From Mucilaginibacter sp. (GTDB lineage: Bacteria; Bacteroidota; Bacteroidia; Sphingobacteriales; Sphingobacteriaceae), in NCBI GenBank assembly GCA_028288025.1, contig JAQBOM010000019.1:1-64000 (forward strand): a stretch of DNA of 64,000 nt, given 5' to 3'. The translations under genes and the position numbers were made by a program. This document shows positions 7,593 through 16,437 of this stretch, piece by piece. Below the pieces are notes generated by a model, which did no database searches, was not told where the DNA came from, and saw only the letters and a program-made list of their open reading frames with translations. Numbering within the stretch: the first letter of the stretch is position 1; each line of letters opens with the position of its first letter.

Positions 7593-8681
7593 TCAATTCT
7601 TAAACGAAATGATAAACTTTGCGCCGTCGTTCACGCTGCTTTCAATGGCTATGCGGCCGCCTAAGCTGGTAACATGATTATAAACCAGGTATAGGCCAAT
7701 GCCTTTACTATCGGCGTGATCGTGAAACTTCTGGTTAAAGCCAAACACCTTGTCTTTTACTTTTTCCAGATCAAAGCCCTGGCCCTCATCGGCGAAAATC
7801 AATTGCTTTTTGCCGTTTTCAATTTTTGAGCAAATATTAATTACCGGGAAACTGTCAGGCTTTGTGTATTTGATCGAATTGGTAAGCAGGTTCAGGAAAA
7901 TACTTTCGAGATAAGCTTTGTTAAATTCTACCTTTTTATATGCGGAAAAGTCAACACTGATCTGTGCCCTTGAATTTTTTATCAGCGAACTTAACGAACG
8001 CAATGTCGGCCCGAGGCACTCATTCATGTCAATCTCTTCCGTATCAACCGTTAATACGTTTTTTTGATTTAAACGGTCTACGTAATTGTCTAATGTATCT
8101 TTTAAGTTTTCGGTAGATGTTTTCAGCATTTGAATAAACTCAAGCGTTTCTTCGTCCTGTATCTTGGTGACATCCAGCAGGCTAAAAACCGAAAGTAAAT
8201 TGGCCACGGGCAGCCGTAGGTCATGCGATGTTGAGTAGGTAAGCTGCTTCAGATCGTGATTGATCCTGGTCAGGTTGCTTAACAGCCCGTTCCTGTCTTC
8301 GTCAAGTTTCTTTTTGTGGGTAATGTTTTTGGCGATAGCGAAAACAAGCTGTTCACTTTTGATCGGCATCGAGGTCCATGCAAGCCACACGATCTCGCCG
8401 CTTTTCGTCACATAACGGTTTTCAAAGTTCAATAAAGCGTTATCTAGCCTGATATTATCCCGCTTTTGCGATGTAATAGCCCTGTCTTCGATATGTACAA
8501 ACTCATTAATCGGCCTCGAAAATAATTCTTCGTCGGTATAGCCCAGTGTTTTTGAAACAGTAGGATTTATTTTTTTAAAATATCCGTCGAATCCGGCTAT
8601 GCACAATAGGTCAGGCGATAAGTCAAAAAAAAGCTCTAAATTATAAACACTAACTTCCGGAAACGCAGCAGCTACCGCCAT
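7593..8681 (-). CDS. PAS-domain sensor histidine kinase
   Basis: A 362-residue cytoplasmic kinase without membrane segments. A PAS domain occupies about residues 15-125 (LSPDLLCIAGFDGYFKKINP, with the following PAC part). The dimerisation/phosphoacceptor helix carries TSHDLRLPVAN (His near 152). The ATPase domain shows N-box NLLTNSIKYT, G1 FADEGQGF and G2 GIGLYLVYNH. It belongs to the large PAS/HWE-like soluble kinases of Bacteroidota that sense internal signals. A lone receiver gene is divergently transcribed 236 nt away and is a plausible but unproven partner. Confidence 0.9.
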   Translation of the reverse strand: MAVAAAFPEVSVYNLELFFDLSPDLLCIAGFDGYFKKINPTVSKTLGYTDEELFSRPINEFVHIEDRAITSQKRDNIRLDNALLNFENRYVTKSGEIVWLAWTSMPIKSEQLVFAIAKNITHKKKLDEDRNGLLSNLTRINHDLKQLTYSTSHDLRLPVANLLSVFSLLDVTKIQDEETLEFIQMLKTSTENLKDTLDNYVDRLNQKNVLTVDTEEIDMNECLGPTLRSLSSLIKNSRAQISVDFSAYKKVEFNKAYLESIFLNLLTNSIKYTKPDSFPVINICSKIENGKKQLIFADEGQGFDLEKVKDKVFGFNQKFHDHADSKGIGLYLVYNHVTSLGGRIAIESSVNDGAKFIISFKN

Positions 8682-8917
8682 ACTTTATAAAAATTATATC
8701 CCGCAATAAATGTAATCAGGATTTTACGAAATTATACGAAAAGCAATGCAGATTGTTGTGGATGGCACCGTTTATACTTGCTCACGGTTCGAAATAAAAC
8801 CGGCGCATTTGTGTGTGTGGCTCATTTTTTCTAATTGATTAAACAATACAATTATTATGATATATTGTTTCTTTTAATTTAATTTTTTTATTTATCTTTA
8901 ACTTTTACCCGGTTAAT

Positions 8918-9280
8918 ATGAAGAAGAAGATATTTGTAGTGGAAAATGACGATTCAATTCTTGAGATAGTCGCCTCTTTACTCACCGAAGAGGGCTATGA
9001 TGTAAAAGCCCTGCGTACCGACAAAGGGATTTACGAACAAATAGAGCATTATAAACCAAACGTTATATTGCTCGACGTTATAAAACCCACCGACGAAGGA
9101 GCGGAGCTCTGCCGTACTCTTAAAGCGGACAGCAGAACCAAACATATTCCGGTAATCGTCATGTCGACCCATAGCAAGGTAGCCGAAACCATTAAAAATG
9201 TTTGTGCCGACGAAATTGTGCCAAAACCCTTTGATATTTTCGATTTGCTGAACACGATACAAATGCAGTTGTCAGCGTAA
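8918..9280 (+). CDS. Single-domain response regulator (CheY-like receiver)
   Basis: A 120-residue receiver domain with no output domain: acidic pair in VVENDDS, phosphoacceptor Asp in VILLDVIKPTDEG (near 50), Ser/Thr in VIVMSTHSK and the Lys in IVPKPFDIF. Stand-alone receivers relay phosphate or act by protein contact. It faces away from the PAS kinase gene and shares the intergenic region with it. ATG preceded by an AT-rich region with TATCTTTA (8893-8900), one base off the -7 consensus. Confidence 0.88.
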   Translation: MKKKIFVVENDDSILEIVASLLTEEGYDVKALRTDKGIYEQIEHYKPNVILLDVIKPTDEGAELCRTLKADSRTKHIPVIVMSTHSKVAETIKNVCADEIVPKPFDIFDLLNTIQMQLSA

Positions 9281-9328
9281 GGAACCCCAGCTTTGACAGG
9301 ATATTATTATGACTTATTTGCAGGTTCA

Positions 9329-9691
9329 CTACCGCTGATTCTTCTCCGGTTTGGCATTAATCTGCTCAGGCAGGTCAATTACTATTTCGGGGCGATTTTT
9401 ATATAATATAAATACACCGGTTACACACAAGGGCTTCCCCTTCATGTTTGCCCAGTCGAGGTTTACTTTAGTGCCTTTAACTGCTACTGTGTATTTTTGG
9501 TTGGGAAAAGCGCCGCCCATATTCAACAAAGTGAGGGTATCAGCTACTATCCTGACGGAATAAACTGTATCGCAAAGTGTGCCGGTTTTGCCTAGTTTTT
9601 TGTTGAAGCTTTCACTCGAAAAGGTTTGTTGCGCAGTAGTAGTTTTTACAATTGCCAAAACAACCAGGGCAGTAAATAATAATTTTTTCAT
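9329..9691 (-). CDS. Secreted OB-fold-like hypothetical protein
   Basis: A 120-residue protein with a signal peptide (MKKLLFTALVVLAIVKTTTAQ). The mature part has a small beta-barrel pattern: LCDTVYSVRIVADTLTLLNM, NQKYTVAVKG, then KGKPLCVTGVFILYKNRPEI ending in a VIDL strand. This recurrent pattern (C-x-TG, then K-x-(K)PEIVV) resembles OB-fold nucleic-acid-binding-like secreted proteins of Bacteroidota. The function is unknown. It is transcribed alone, between the receiver gene and the amidase. Confidence 0.7.
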   Translation of the reverse strand: MKKLLFTALVVLAIVKTTTAQQTFSSESFNKKLGKTGTLCDTVYSVRIVADTLTLLNMGGAFPNQKYTVAVKGTKVNLDWANMKGKPLCVTGVFILYKNRPEIVIDLPEQINAKPEKNQR

Positions 9692-9765
9692 GATATGTTT
9701 TACTGGACGGTGACTAAACCGCGCCCATAAAAATACACATAATGCGCAAGAATGTTTAACCTTGG

Positions 9766-10575
9766 TTATTTTACACTTATCTGGTTGCGATAAGTTTTGA
9801 TCGCACGTACGATTGAACGGGCTATCTCATTTTGGCCTCTTTCCGAGTTCAAATACTCTTCTTCACCCGGGTTATTGATATAGCCGGTTTCTATTAAAAC
9901 GGCGGGCATAGCGCTGTGTGCCAAAACTAAAACGCCCTGCTCTTTTACGCCCCTGCTTTTCCGGCCGTCGGTATCAACAAATTCCGTATTCAATAGCTTG
10001 CCGAATAAAATACTTTGCGCGCGGTATTTTTGCATTACCGTATTTAATATAATAAATGCTGCCGGATTGTTTTCCCCATAACCGGCGTAGGTTTTTTTAT
10101 AATCCTTTTCGATATAGATAGAGGCATTTTCTCTTAAAGCTTCCATCTGTTCCTGCTGGCGGTGAAAGCCGTATACCAAAAGCATTACCCCTTTTTCTTT
10201 ATGGGCGCTTTCTGCAGTTCCTTCTGGCGACGAGTTGCAATGAATAGAGATAAAAAGGTTCGCATTGTTCTCATTGGCTATTTCCGACCGCCTGTTTAGT
10301 GGGATAAACTTGTCGGTGCTGCGGGTCATAATCACGTCAACATCATCCATTTCCTCGTTGATCAAATGCTCCACCTTTTTGGCGATGGCCAAGGCTACGT
10401 TCTTTTCCGAAGAATATGAACCATGCGCGCCGGGATCCTTGCCGCCATGGCCGGCATCAATAACAATTGTTTTAAATTTAAACGAAGGTTTTGGCGACTG
10501 GCCCGCCACGTTGAAGCATAGGAATAAGGCCAGGATATTCAGGAGTAGTATTAACCCGGGTTTGTTTGTTATCAT
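9766..10575 (-). CDS. N-acetylmuramoyl-L-alanine amidase (Amidase_3)
   Basis: A 269-residue peptidoglycan hydrolase that cuts between N-acetylmuramic acid and L-alanine. It has an N-terminal signal or anchor (residues about 8-25). The Amidase_3 domain shows the zinc ligands: His in VIDAGHGGKDPG, Glu in SSEKN and His in LFISIHCNSS, and the catalytic Glu in VLIETGYINN near the C-terminus. There is no LysM or SPOR domain. It follows the Fur-family gene by 18 nt on the same strand and is probably cotranscribed with it. Confidence 0.92.
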   Translation of the reverse strand: MITNKPGLILLLNILALFLCFNVAGQSPKPSFKFKTIVIDAGHGGKDPGAHGSYSSEKNVALAIAKKVEHLINEEMDDVDVIMTRSTDKFIPLNRRSEIANENNANLFISIHCNSSPEGTAESAHKEKGVMLLVYGFHRQQEQMEALRENASIYIEKDYKKTYAGYGENNPAAFIILNTVMQKYRAQSILFGKLLNTEFVDTDGRKSRGVKEQGVLVLAHSAMPAVLIETGYINNPGEEEYLNSERGQNEIARSIVRAIKTYRNQISVK

Positions 10576-10593
10576 TAATAAAATAAGAACGGA

Positions 10594-11055
10594 TTATACA
10601 ATTTGTTTCAGTTTGGTTTTTTCGGTTGCCTTGCTGCATTTCGGGCACAGCCCTGTTGCATATAAAGTAAAGCCTTCGGGTTTAAAGCCATTCGGAAGAT
10701 CGATATGGGGTAAGTGCAGGTCATCCAGGCAATACACATTTTTGCAGTTGGTGCAATTAAAATGCAGGTGCTCATCATGATGGTGATTTTCTTCACAGGC
10801 CGATGTGCACATGGCAAAATTGGAAGTGCCGTTTAAGTCAAAAACTTTATGGATGATGCCCTTCTCCTCGAAGGTATTCAGTATCCGGTACAACGTAACA
10901 CGGTCGATATCGCTCATTACCCGTTCAAGGTCGGGCTGTGAGGTAGCTACGTTTTTGGCCGACAACATAGACAGTACCTTAAGGCGCGGACCGGTTTTTT
11001 TTAAATGATGCCTTTCAAGCAGCTCCTCAAAATTATTATTACGGCTCTTGCTCAT
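10594..11055 (-). CDS. Fur-family metal-responsive repressor
   Basis: A 153-residue Fur-like protein. The N-terminal winged helix contains RLKVLSMLSAKNVATSQPDL and the recognition helix DRVTLYRILNTFEEKGI. The dimerisation half carries a metal-binding cluster ENHHHDEHLHF, a CTNCKNVYC motif and a C-terminal CPKC, i.e. two CxxC pairs of the structural zinc site. The regulated metal (Fe, Zn or peroxide via Fe) cannot be told from sequence. Downstream are the amidase and upstream the MerC-like gene, both on the same strand. Confidence 0.9.
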   Translation of the reverse strand: MSKSRNNNFEELLERHHLKKTGPRLKVLSMLSAKNVATSQPDLERVMSDIDRVTLYRILNTFEEKGIIHKVFDLNGTSNFAMCTSACEENHHHDEHLHFNCTNCKNVYCLDDLHLPHIDLPNGFKPEGFTLYATGLCPKCSKATEKTKLKQIV

Positions 11056-11144
11056 TTCAATCAGGAATATTAAAGGATAAATTTACGAAGAATAACGCAC
11101 ACCTGTAAAAAGTATTTGATTATCGACGCCAATAACCGGCACTT

Positions 11145-11582
11145 TTAATGGGTTTCGCCCGCTTCAAAATGGGTGTGCTTTAAATGAAAGATCGAATGGT
11201 TGCCGGGGCATATCTTTGCATATTTATAATTGAAAAAATGCGCCGCGGCTATCAGTAAACCGCCAATAGGGACAATGATGGCCTCATGCCAGCTTCTGAC
11301 AAATAAATGCCCGGCGATAATGATCGCAAAGCCCGCGATGAGTAATATTACTGGTAACAAGCTATGTTTTATACGGATATAAGTTATACCTATTGCTGAT
11401 ATCCCAATGCAAAGTGCAAAAATAATCATGCCCCACTCAAACCAGGGGTTTGCCAGGAAACCCAAACCCAGCAGGGGCAGGCTGGTGATCAGCATAGGAA
11501 TAATTGCGCAATGAATAGCACATAATACCGAAGCGGTCATCCCTACATTATCCAACTTCGACTTAAACTTCGGATTTTTCAT
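11145..11582 (-). CDS. MerC-domain membrane protein
   Basis: About 145 residues with four membrane helices. The first contains the MerC signature ASVLCAIHCAIIPMLITSLP, with the Cys-x-x-x-His-Cys pair of the MerC mercury-transport family. The C-terminus is His- and Cys-rich (ICPGNHSIFHLKHTHFEAGETH). In Bacteroidota MerC-domain proteins usually occur outside mer operons next to Fur-family genes and may handle zinc or another metal. I start at the ATG at 11582; a TTG two codons upstream (11588) is also in frame. It lies 89 nt upstream of the Fur-family gene. Confidence 0.88.
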   Translation of the reverse strand: MKNPKFKSKLDNVGMTASVLCAIHCAIIPMLITSLPLLGLGFLANPWFEWGMIIFALCIGISAIGITYIRIKHSLLPVILLIAGFAIIIAGHLFVRSWHEAIIVPIGGLLIAAAHFFNYKYAKICPGNHSIFHLKHTHFEAGETH

Positions 11583-11685
11583 GTGCAAATATACTCACAA
11601 ATGCAATGGTGTTGCTTTTGTGTATTTTATTTTACATTGGCGTTATTAATTCTGAATAAACATTTCCCTATCTTTTCGGTATTAT

Positions 11686-11693
11686 TACTTTTG
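11686..11693 (+). promoter_or_regulatory. -7 promoter element for the PAP2-like gene
   Basis: TACTTTTG matches TAnnTTTG and is 25 nt before the ATG at 11719. No convincing -33 TTTG is at the right spacing. Confidence 0.45.
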
Positions 11694-11718
11694 CAACGCT
11701 AAATTATGAGTACACTTT

Positions 11719-12369
11719 ATGCAACCAACTTCGTTAAAGGATAACTGGACGGAAATCTTCAGGTCGACATATAAACGCAACCGTATGATCATTGGTACCT
11801 TGATCATGTTTGCAGTTATTTTTACAATGCCTTTGTTTTTTGGACATATCGAAAAGCGGCACGGTGTTATTCTTGATGACTGGGTATTAACGCAAATACC
11901 ATCGTACAATGTATCCATATTGATCTTTTCTATTATATGGGGAATGGTATTGTTAATACTGATAAGGGCTATTCATAACCCCTCTATTTATATTACTTAT
12001 TGCTGGACATTAATATTGATATGCTTTGCACGCGCTGTCAGTATTACCCTTGTGCCGCTGGATCCGCCGCCGGGATTTCGCACCTTAACCGATCCGTTTA
12101 CCGGTGTTTTTTATGGGAATGTAATGATCACAAAGGATTTGTTTTTCTCGGGCCATACCTCAACAATGTTCCTGATATTTTTATGTTTAGAGAGAAGAAC
12201 AGATAAGCTGATAGCGTTACTGGGAGTTGTTTTGGTGGCAGGTTTGTTGTTGGTACAGCATGTGCATTACACTATCGATATCCTTGTGGCGCCTTTTGTT
12301 GTTTACGTGTGTTATCTTACTACACGGCATTTTCTTTACAATTACCGTATCAAGACGCCTAAGGAATAG
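11719..12369 (+). CDS. PAP2-related (sphingomyelin-synthase-like) membrane phosphatase
   Basis: A 216-residue protein with about six membrane helices. The C-terminal active-site motifs are FFSGHTSTMFLIF and VHYTIDILVAPF, the PAP2_C arrangement (SGHT, then H-x-x-Y-T-x-D) of sphingomyelin synthase-like and lipid phosphatase enzymes. It probably transfers or removes a phosphate or phospho-head group on a lipid at the membrane. Sphingobacteriaceae make sphingolipids, so a sphingolipid substrate is possible, but this is inference. It ends 8 nt from the convergent NYN gene. Confidence 0.85.
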   Translation: MQPTSLKDNWTEIFRSTYKRNRMIIGTLIMFAVIFTMPLFFGHIEKRHGVILDDWVLTQIPSYNVSILIFSIIWGMVLLILIRAIHNPSIYITYCWTLILICFARAVSITLVPLDPPPGFRTLTDPFTGVFYGNVMITKDLFFSGHTSTMFLIFLCLERRTDKLIALLGVVLVAGLLLVQHVHYTIDILVAPFVVYVCYLTTRHFLYNYRIKTPKE

Positions 12370-12377
12370 CCCGGCCT

Positions 12378-13139
12378 TTATTTTATCTTCACGTATACGT
12401 GTTTGATATTCCCTCGTCCCGAATCCCTTTCATCAAATTCAAACTTGTTCAGGCTTTTAATAAGCGGCAGCATTTTGGGATAACCGTAGTTCCTGGAGTC
12501 GAAGTCAGGCTTCTTTTTTAATATCTGCGTGCCAAGGTTGCCCAGGTAGGCCCAGCCGTTTTCGTCACCAAGGTCGGTGATGCTATCCTTCACAAGCCTT
12601 ACAAGTTCCTGGCCAACCTTGTCAAGCGGTGCGGCTTTTTGTGATCCGCGTTTTTTAGACGGCCGTATTTTTTTGTCTTCATCAGGAGCACTTTCGCTCA
12701 TCTTCAAAATTTCAATGTAAATAAACTTGTCGCAAGCAGTGATAAATGGTATCAGCGTTTTCTTCTCGCCGATGCCGATCACTTTCATACCAGCTTCGCG
12801 CAGCCTTATGGCCAGCCGGGTAAAATCGCTGTCGCTGGATACAATGCAAAAACCGTCAACTTTACCCGAATACAATATGTCCATAGCGTCAATGATCATC
12901 GCGCTGTCGCTTGAGTTTTTACCGGTCGAGTAGCTGTATTGCTGGATAGGGGTAATAGCGTTTTCTAACAGTACTGTTTTCCACCCCGAAACGGTCGGCT
13001 TGGTCCAGTCGGCATAAATTCTTTTAAAGGTTGGCGTGCCGTATTTGGCTATTTCCTCAAACATCTGCTTCACATTGGCATACGGCACGTTATCGGCATC
13101 AATTAAAACGGCAAGTCGAAGGTCTTTGATCGTATCCAT
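12378..13139 (-). CDS. NYN-domain (LabA-type) protein with OST-HTH/LOTUS domain
   Basis: A 253-residue protein. Residues about 8-145 form a PIN-like NYN nuclease domain with the acidic metal-binding residues LIDADNVP, TGKNSSDSAMIIDAMD and CIVSSDSDFTRLA. After a basic linker (KKIRPSKKRGSQK), residues about 175-253 are an OST-HTH/LOTUS domain (WAYLGNLGTQILKKKPDFDS, then YGYPKMLPLI). The pair suggests RNA binding plus RNA cleavage; targets are unknown. Convergent with the PAP2-like gene; no operon partner. Confidence 0.9.
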   Translation of the reverse strand: MDTIKDLRLAVLIDADNVPYANVKQMFEEIAKYGTPTFKRIYADWTKPTVSGWKTVLLENAITPIQQYSYSTGKNSSDSAMIIDAMDILYSGKVDGFCIVSSDSDFTRLAIRLREAGMKVIGIGEKKTLIPFITACDKFIYIEILKMSESAPDEDKKIRPSKKRGSQKAAPLDKVGQELVRLVKDSITDLGDENGWAYLGNLGTQILKKKPDFDSRNYGYPKMLPLIKSLNKFEFDERDSGRGNIKHVYVKIK

Positions 13140-13227
13140 GTCAATAGGGTCAGTTTGTTACTTTAAAGTGCTGCCGCAGTCGCGGGAATCAACAGGGTGG
13201 CAATATTATACTATCTGTAAAGGTATT

Positions 13228-13266
13228 AAAAAAATATGCCTTTTACAGGTTCTGTAAAAGGCATAT
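13228..13266 (-). terminator. Rho-independent terminator of the DUF2911 gene
   Basis: A 15-bp perfect stem (13234-13248 with 13252-13266, loop of 3 nt) is followed on the minus strand by T7. It lies 32 nt behind the DUF2911 stop. Confidence 0.9.
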
Positions 13267-13297
13267 GGTTGTCTGAAATGAAAATGTAGCCGGTCGT

Positions 13298-14416
13298 TTA
13301 GTTGATATCCTTACCGTCCTGTAGCGTCTTAACCATCCTGTTTGTGATATCTCTATTGGGCTGGTCCTTCGCCTGGGCCTGGGCTTTTTGTGCATAGGTT
13401 AAGGCTTTTTTATAATCGCCAACGGCCGAATATCCACGCGCCATACCAGCGTTGGTAATAAACTGATCCGGGTATTTATCGTAGTCCAGTTTGAATATCT
13501 CAAAAGCTTCTTTACCTCTCTTAAGCCGGGTCAAACCTCTTGCATAGAAGTATAATTCATTCACGGTACCATAGGGCAACGCTTTTTTCATCGCGGCTGT
13601 TGCTTCTGCGGTTCGTCCTAAACTATCCAGCACGGCTGCTTTGGTGCTCCATGTCTGGAAGCTTTGACTGCCACCAAAATTGACACTTGTTGCTGTGTCG
13701 GCCCACAGCAAAGCTTCGTCAAGGTTAGTTTTGTTTTGTGCGCAATACAGGGCGGCCTGGGTCCAGCTTTCCCAGTTAAAACTCTTCTCGCTGCGTAATT
13801 CGTTTCTGAACGAAGTAAGCTGTGCATTTACCACGTCAGTTTCTATTTTAAAAGGAATCATCATTTTTTCCCATTCCAGCTGTACGGTGGCGCCATTGCG
13901 TGTTTCATCTGCAAATTCGTATTTCAGCCATTCAACGCTATGGTCGGTTGGTACCGGCTTAACTTTAACGCGCAGCGCATCTTCGGCAGGGTTATAGTAA
14001 AAACTGCCCCATGATGTGGAGTTCTTTGAAAATATCAGCGTACACTCGTTCGGATCATAGGCCACAAAGAATCCGTATTTGCCCGCCGCCAGTGGCTGTC
14101 CTTCGATTTTTACGTCTGTGGAAAATTCTATGATTGTATTTTCATTGGCGCCTGCCCGCCACGGGGCGGCTTTTGAAGGGCCGAATCCCTGATTTACATA
14201 TCCTGCCGGTATCAGCTCGCCCCAGATATGGCCTTCTCTTTTGTTAACATGCGGGCGATTATAATGGATCGCAACGTCGGTAAGTCCTATCAATTCGCTA
14301 ACTGAAGCCTTTTTATTACCGCCATTGGGAATTGAGGTCAATTGAGCCTGAACAACGCCGGCAAAAAGGAATTGGATAAATGTGATGATAGTAACGGTGG
14401 TAAGTAACTTTTTCAT
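13298..14416 (-). CDS. Secreted DUF2911 protein with TPR-like C-terminus
   Basis: A 372-residue protein with a signal peptide (MKKLLTTVTIITFIQFLFAG, cleavage after VQA near 24). Residues about 30-190 are the DUF2911 domain (YNRPHVNKREGHIWGELIPAG, then WRAGANENTIIEFS). The C-terminal part, about 215-365, consists of helical TPR-like repeats (NFGGSQSFQTWSTKAAVLDS; TNAGMARGYSAVGDYKKALT). DUF2911 proteins are abundant in Bacteroidota and of unknown function, probably periplasmic. Monocistronic, with its own terminator. Confidence 0.9.
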   Translation of the reverse strand: MKKLLTTVTIITFIQFLFAGVVQAQLTSIPNGGNKKASVSELIGLTDVAIHYNRPHVNKREGHIWGELIPAGYVNQGFGPSKAAPWRAGANENTIIEFSTDVKIEGQPLAAGKYGFFVAYDPNECTLIFSKNSTSWGSFYYNPAEDALRVKVKPVPTDHSVEWLKYEFADETRNGATVQLEWEKMMIPFKIETDVVNAQLTSFRNELRSEKSFNWESWTQAALYCAQNKTNLDEALLWADTATSVNFGGSQSFQTWSTKAAVLDSLGRTAEATAAMKKALPYGTVNELYFYARGLTRLKRGKEAFEIFKLDYDKYPDQFITNAGMARGYSAVGDYKKALTYAQKAQAQAKDQPNRDITNRMVKTLQDGKDIN

Positions 14417-14631
14417 ATGAAAGGTTTTAATGTGCTGGTTGGCTATTTTTTTATTAAAACTTGTTTTTATTCACTTGCTAATCAAATATTTTCAACCTAA
14501 CAGGGGTTATTTTTAACGGATGTGTCAAAAAACTCAACAGCCCGGTCGTCACCATCATTGCATTTATTGAATAAATCACCCGATTTATTGAAAACAGGCA
14601 TTGGAAATCAAAAAGCTTTGTAAATTTAAAA

Positions 14632-15651
14632 ATGAATGTTTTTTGGGGCAGGGCAACTATCAGGCAATTGCAGTGGCTGGTTTGGGTAGCCGTTTATTTT
14701 ATCATTTTTTTCTCCTTCCTGCCGATGGACGGCCCTGTTCAGGCCGCCGTATTTACCCTAATCAGTACAGTATTCTACGCCATGATTATCTATGGAAATA
14801 TATCATTTTTGTTCCCGCGCTTTTACGAACGGGGCAAACATATTCAATATGTAATTTTTGTGATCCTGCTTTTATTGGCAGCGGGCGTTTTACGGGGTTT
14901 CTTGTCGATGAACATTTACAACCGTTATTTTGCTGCGACCCCCGAGGCCATAACCAGTAAAACGTTACTGAATTTCATTATACCGGGCGTACTCATTTAT
15001 ATGCTCAGCTTCATTTTCCGGATAGCGATGGCCTATTTTAAATTAAAACAGCAAGCTGAAGAAATACTCATCCAAAAAAGCCAGGCCGAACTGAATTTAC
15101 TCAAGTCGCAAGTGCAGCCGCATTTTTTGTTTAACACCCTCAACAATATTTATTACGAAGCTTATCGCGAAGCCCCGCAAACGGCAAAACTTATCGAACG
15201 CCTTTCGGATATTATGCGCTATTTTGTTGATGAGAGTCCAAAAGACGAAGTTTCGCTGGCTACCGAAATACAGTTCCTCGAAAATTACATCGCATTAGAA
15301 AAGATCCGTATCAGGCATGAGATCGAATTGAACTTTGTACAGGACTGCAACCCCGATACCCGCATTCCGCCCATGTTGCTGATGACATTTGTCGAAAATA
15401 TTTTTAAGCATGGGATCGATAAGTCAAGCAATAAAAATGAGGTTGAAATATCATTGATACAGCAGGATGATCATCTCTTGTTCCAAACCAAAAACCGTAT
15501 CTATGATAAACGCGGTAGTAGCGGGTCAGATGGATTTGGTATAAAAAATCTGCGCAAGCGTCTTACTTTGTTATATGGGGCGAATTTTGAATTGAATATT
15601 GACGCCGGCGGCAATTTTTTTACAGCGTTTTTAAAAGTTCCTTTAACATGA
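14632..15651 (+). CDS. LytS-type sensor histidine kinase
   Basis: A 339-residue membrane kinase with four N-terminal helices (about residues 10-140) and a His_kinase domain: phosphoacceptor SQVQPHFLFNTLNNIYYEAY (His near 163), N-box VENIFKHG and a GFGIKNLRKRLTLLYG G-box. No separate sensor domain is visible, so the membrane helices probably sense the signal. Its stop overlaps the start of the LytTR regulator by 4 nt, the usual pair arrangement. A longer frame from 14601 is in another phase and is rejected. Confidence 0.92.
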   Translation: MNVFWGRATIRQLQWLVWVAVYFIIFFSFLPMDGPVQAAVFTLISTVFYAMIIYGNISFLFPRFYERGKHIQYVIFVILLLLAAGVLRGFLSMNIYNRYFAATPEAITSKTLLNFIIPGVLIYMLSFIFRIAMAYFKLKQQAEEILIQKSQAELNLLKSQVQPHFLFNTLNNIYYEAYREAPQTAKLIERLSDIMRYFVDESPKDEVSLATEIQFLENYIALEKIRIRHEIELNFVQDCNPDTRIPPMLLMTFVENIFKHGIDKSSNKNEVEISLIQQDDHLLFQTKNRIYDKRGSSGSDGFGIKNLRKRLTLLYGANFELNIDAGGNFFTAFLKVPLT

Positions 15652-16358
15652 ATTTAAGCTGCATAATTATCGATGATGAACCCAATGCGGTGAACCTGCT
15701 CGAAATGCTGGTCAGGGAAAATACAGGGTGGCAGCTTTTAGGCAAATGCTACGACGCCCTTGAAGCGATTGCATTTTTAAGAGAAAATAAGCCTGATTTT
15801 ATTTTTTTGGATATCAATATGCCGCAGCTAAGCGGAATGGAACTTGCGGGGCTATTATCGAAAGACACTAAAATAGTTTTCACAACCGCGTATTCCGAAT
15901 ATGCGGCGGAGAGCTACACCTTTCAAACAATTGATTATTTGCTGAAGCCTATAACACTGAAACGTTTTTTGGCTGCCATGCAAAAAGTAGAAGGATATTT
16001 TAGCAACCACGAAACAATACAAAAACAATCAGCCGAAACCGGGAAGGAATATTTTTTTGTAAAATCGGGAAAGGTTTTCCGGAAATTATTATTGGAAGAT
16101 ATCCAGTATTTTGAGGGTGATAAAGAGTATGTGCGGTTGGTAACAACCCGCGAGCAAATACTCATTTACCGCCGTCTAAAAGATATTGATGAGCAACTGT
16201 CGGCCCCTTTCATAAGGGTTCATAATTCTTATATCGTCAATGCCAAACAGATCAATAAGATACAGGACAATCATATTTATATCGCCGATAAGCAAATCCC
16301 CATTAGCGAAAAGTTTAAAGAGGGGTTTATGGAAGTGATTCAGCAACGGATATTTTAG
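15648..16358 (+). CDS. LytTR-family response regulator
   Basis: A 236-residue regulator. The receiver is at 1-120 (acidic pair IIDDEPN, phosphoacceptor Asp in FLDINMPQLSGMEL, Lys in LLKPITLK). The LytTR DNA-binding domain is at about 135-236 (FFVKSGKVFRKLLLEDIQYF, then FIRVHNSYIVNAKQI). It is intact, unlike the regulator at 5.4-6.2 kb. Partner of the overlapping LytS kinase; targets unknown. It ends 79 nt before the OmpR-type regulator and may read through into it. Confidence 0.93.
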   Translation: MNLSCIIIDDEPNAVNLLEMLVRENTGWQLLGKCYDALEAIAFLRENKPDFIFLDINMPQLSGMELAGLLSKDTKIVFTTAYSEYAAESYTFQTIDYLLKPITLKRFLAAMQKVEGYFSNHETIQKQSAETGKEYFFVKSGKVFRKLLLEDIQYFEGDKEYVRLVTTREQILIYRRLKDIDEQLSAPFIRVHNSYIVNAKQINKIQDNHIYIADKQIPISEKFKEGFMEVIQQRIF

Positions 16359-16424
16359 AAAGAGCCAATTAAACTTAGATTTTGAAGTGGGGCCTAAAAT
16401 CCTCAAATCCTACAGATCTTAGTT

Positions 16425-16432
16425 TATATTTG
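16425..16432 (+). promoter_or_regulatory. -7 promoter element for the metal-efflux regulator
   Basis: TATATTTG, a full TAnnTTTG match, ends 5 nt before the ATG at 16438. Transcription would start at or beside the start codon, suggesting a leaderless message. Confidence 0.5.
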
Positions 16433-16437
16433 CTCAC

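Noticed and set aside
14601..14960. 119-codon forward frame overlapping the second LytS gene
   Set aside because: Different phase from the kinase frame (14632-15651), which carries all family motifs; no independent features.
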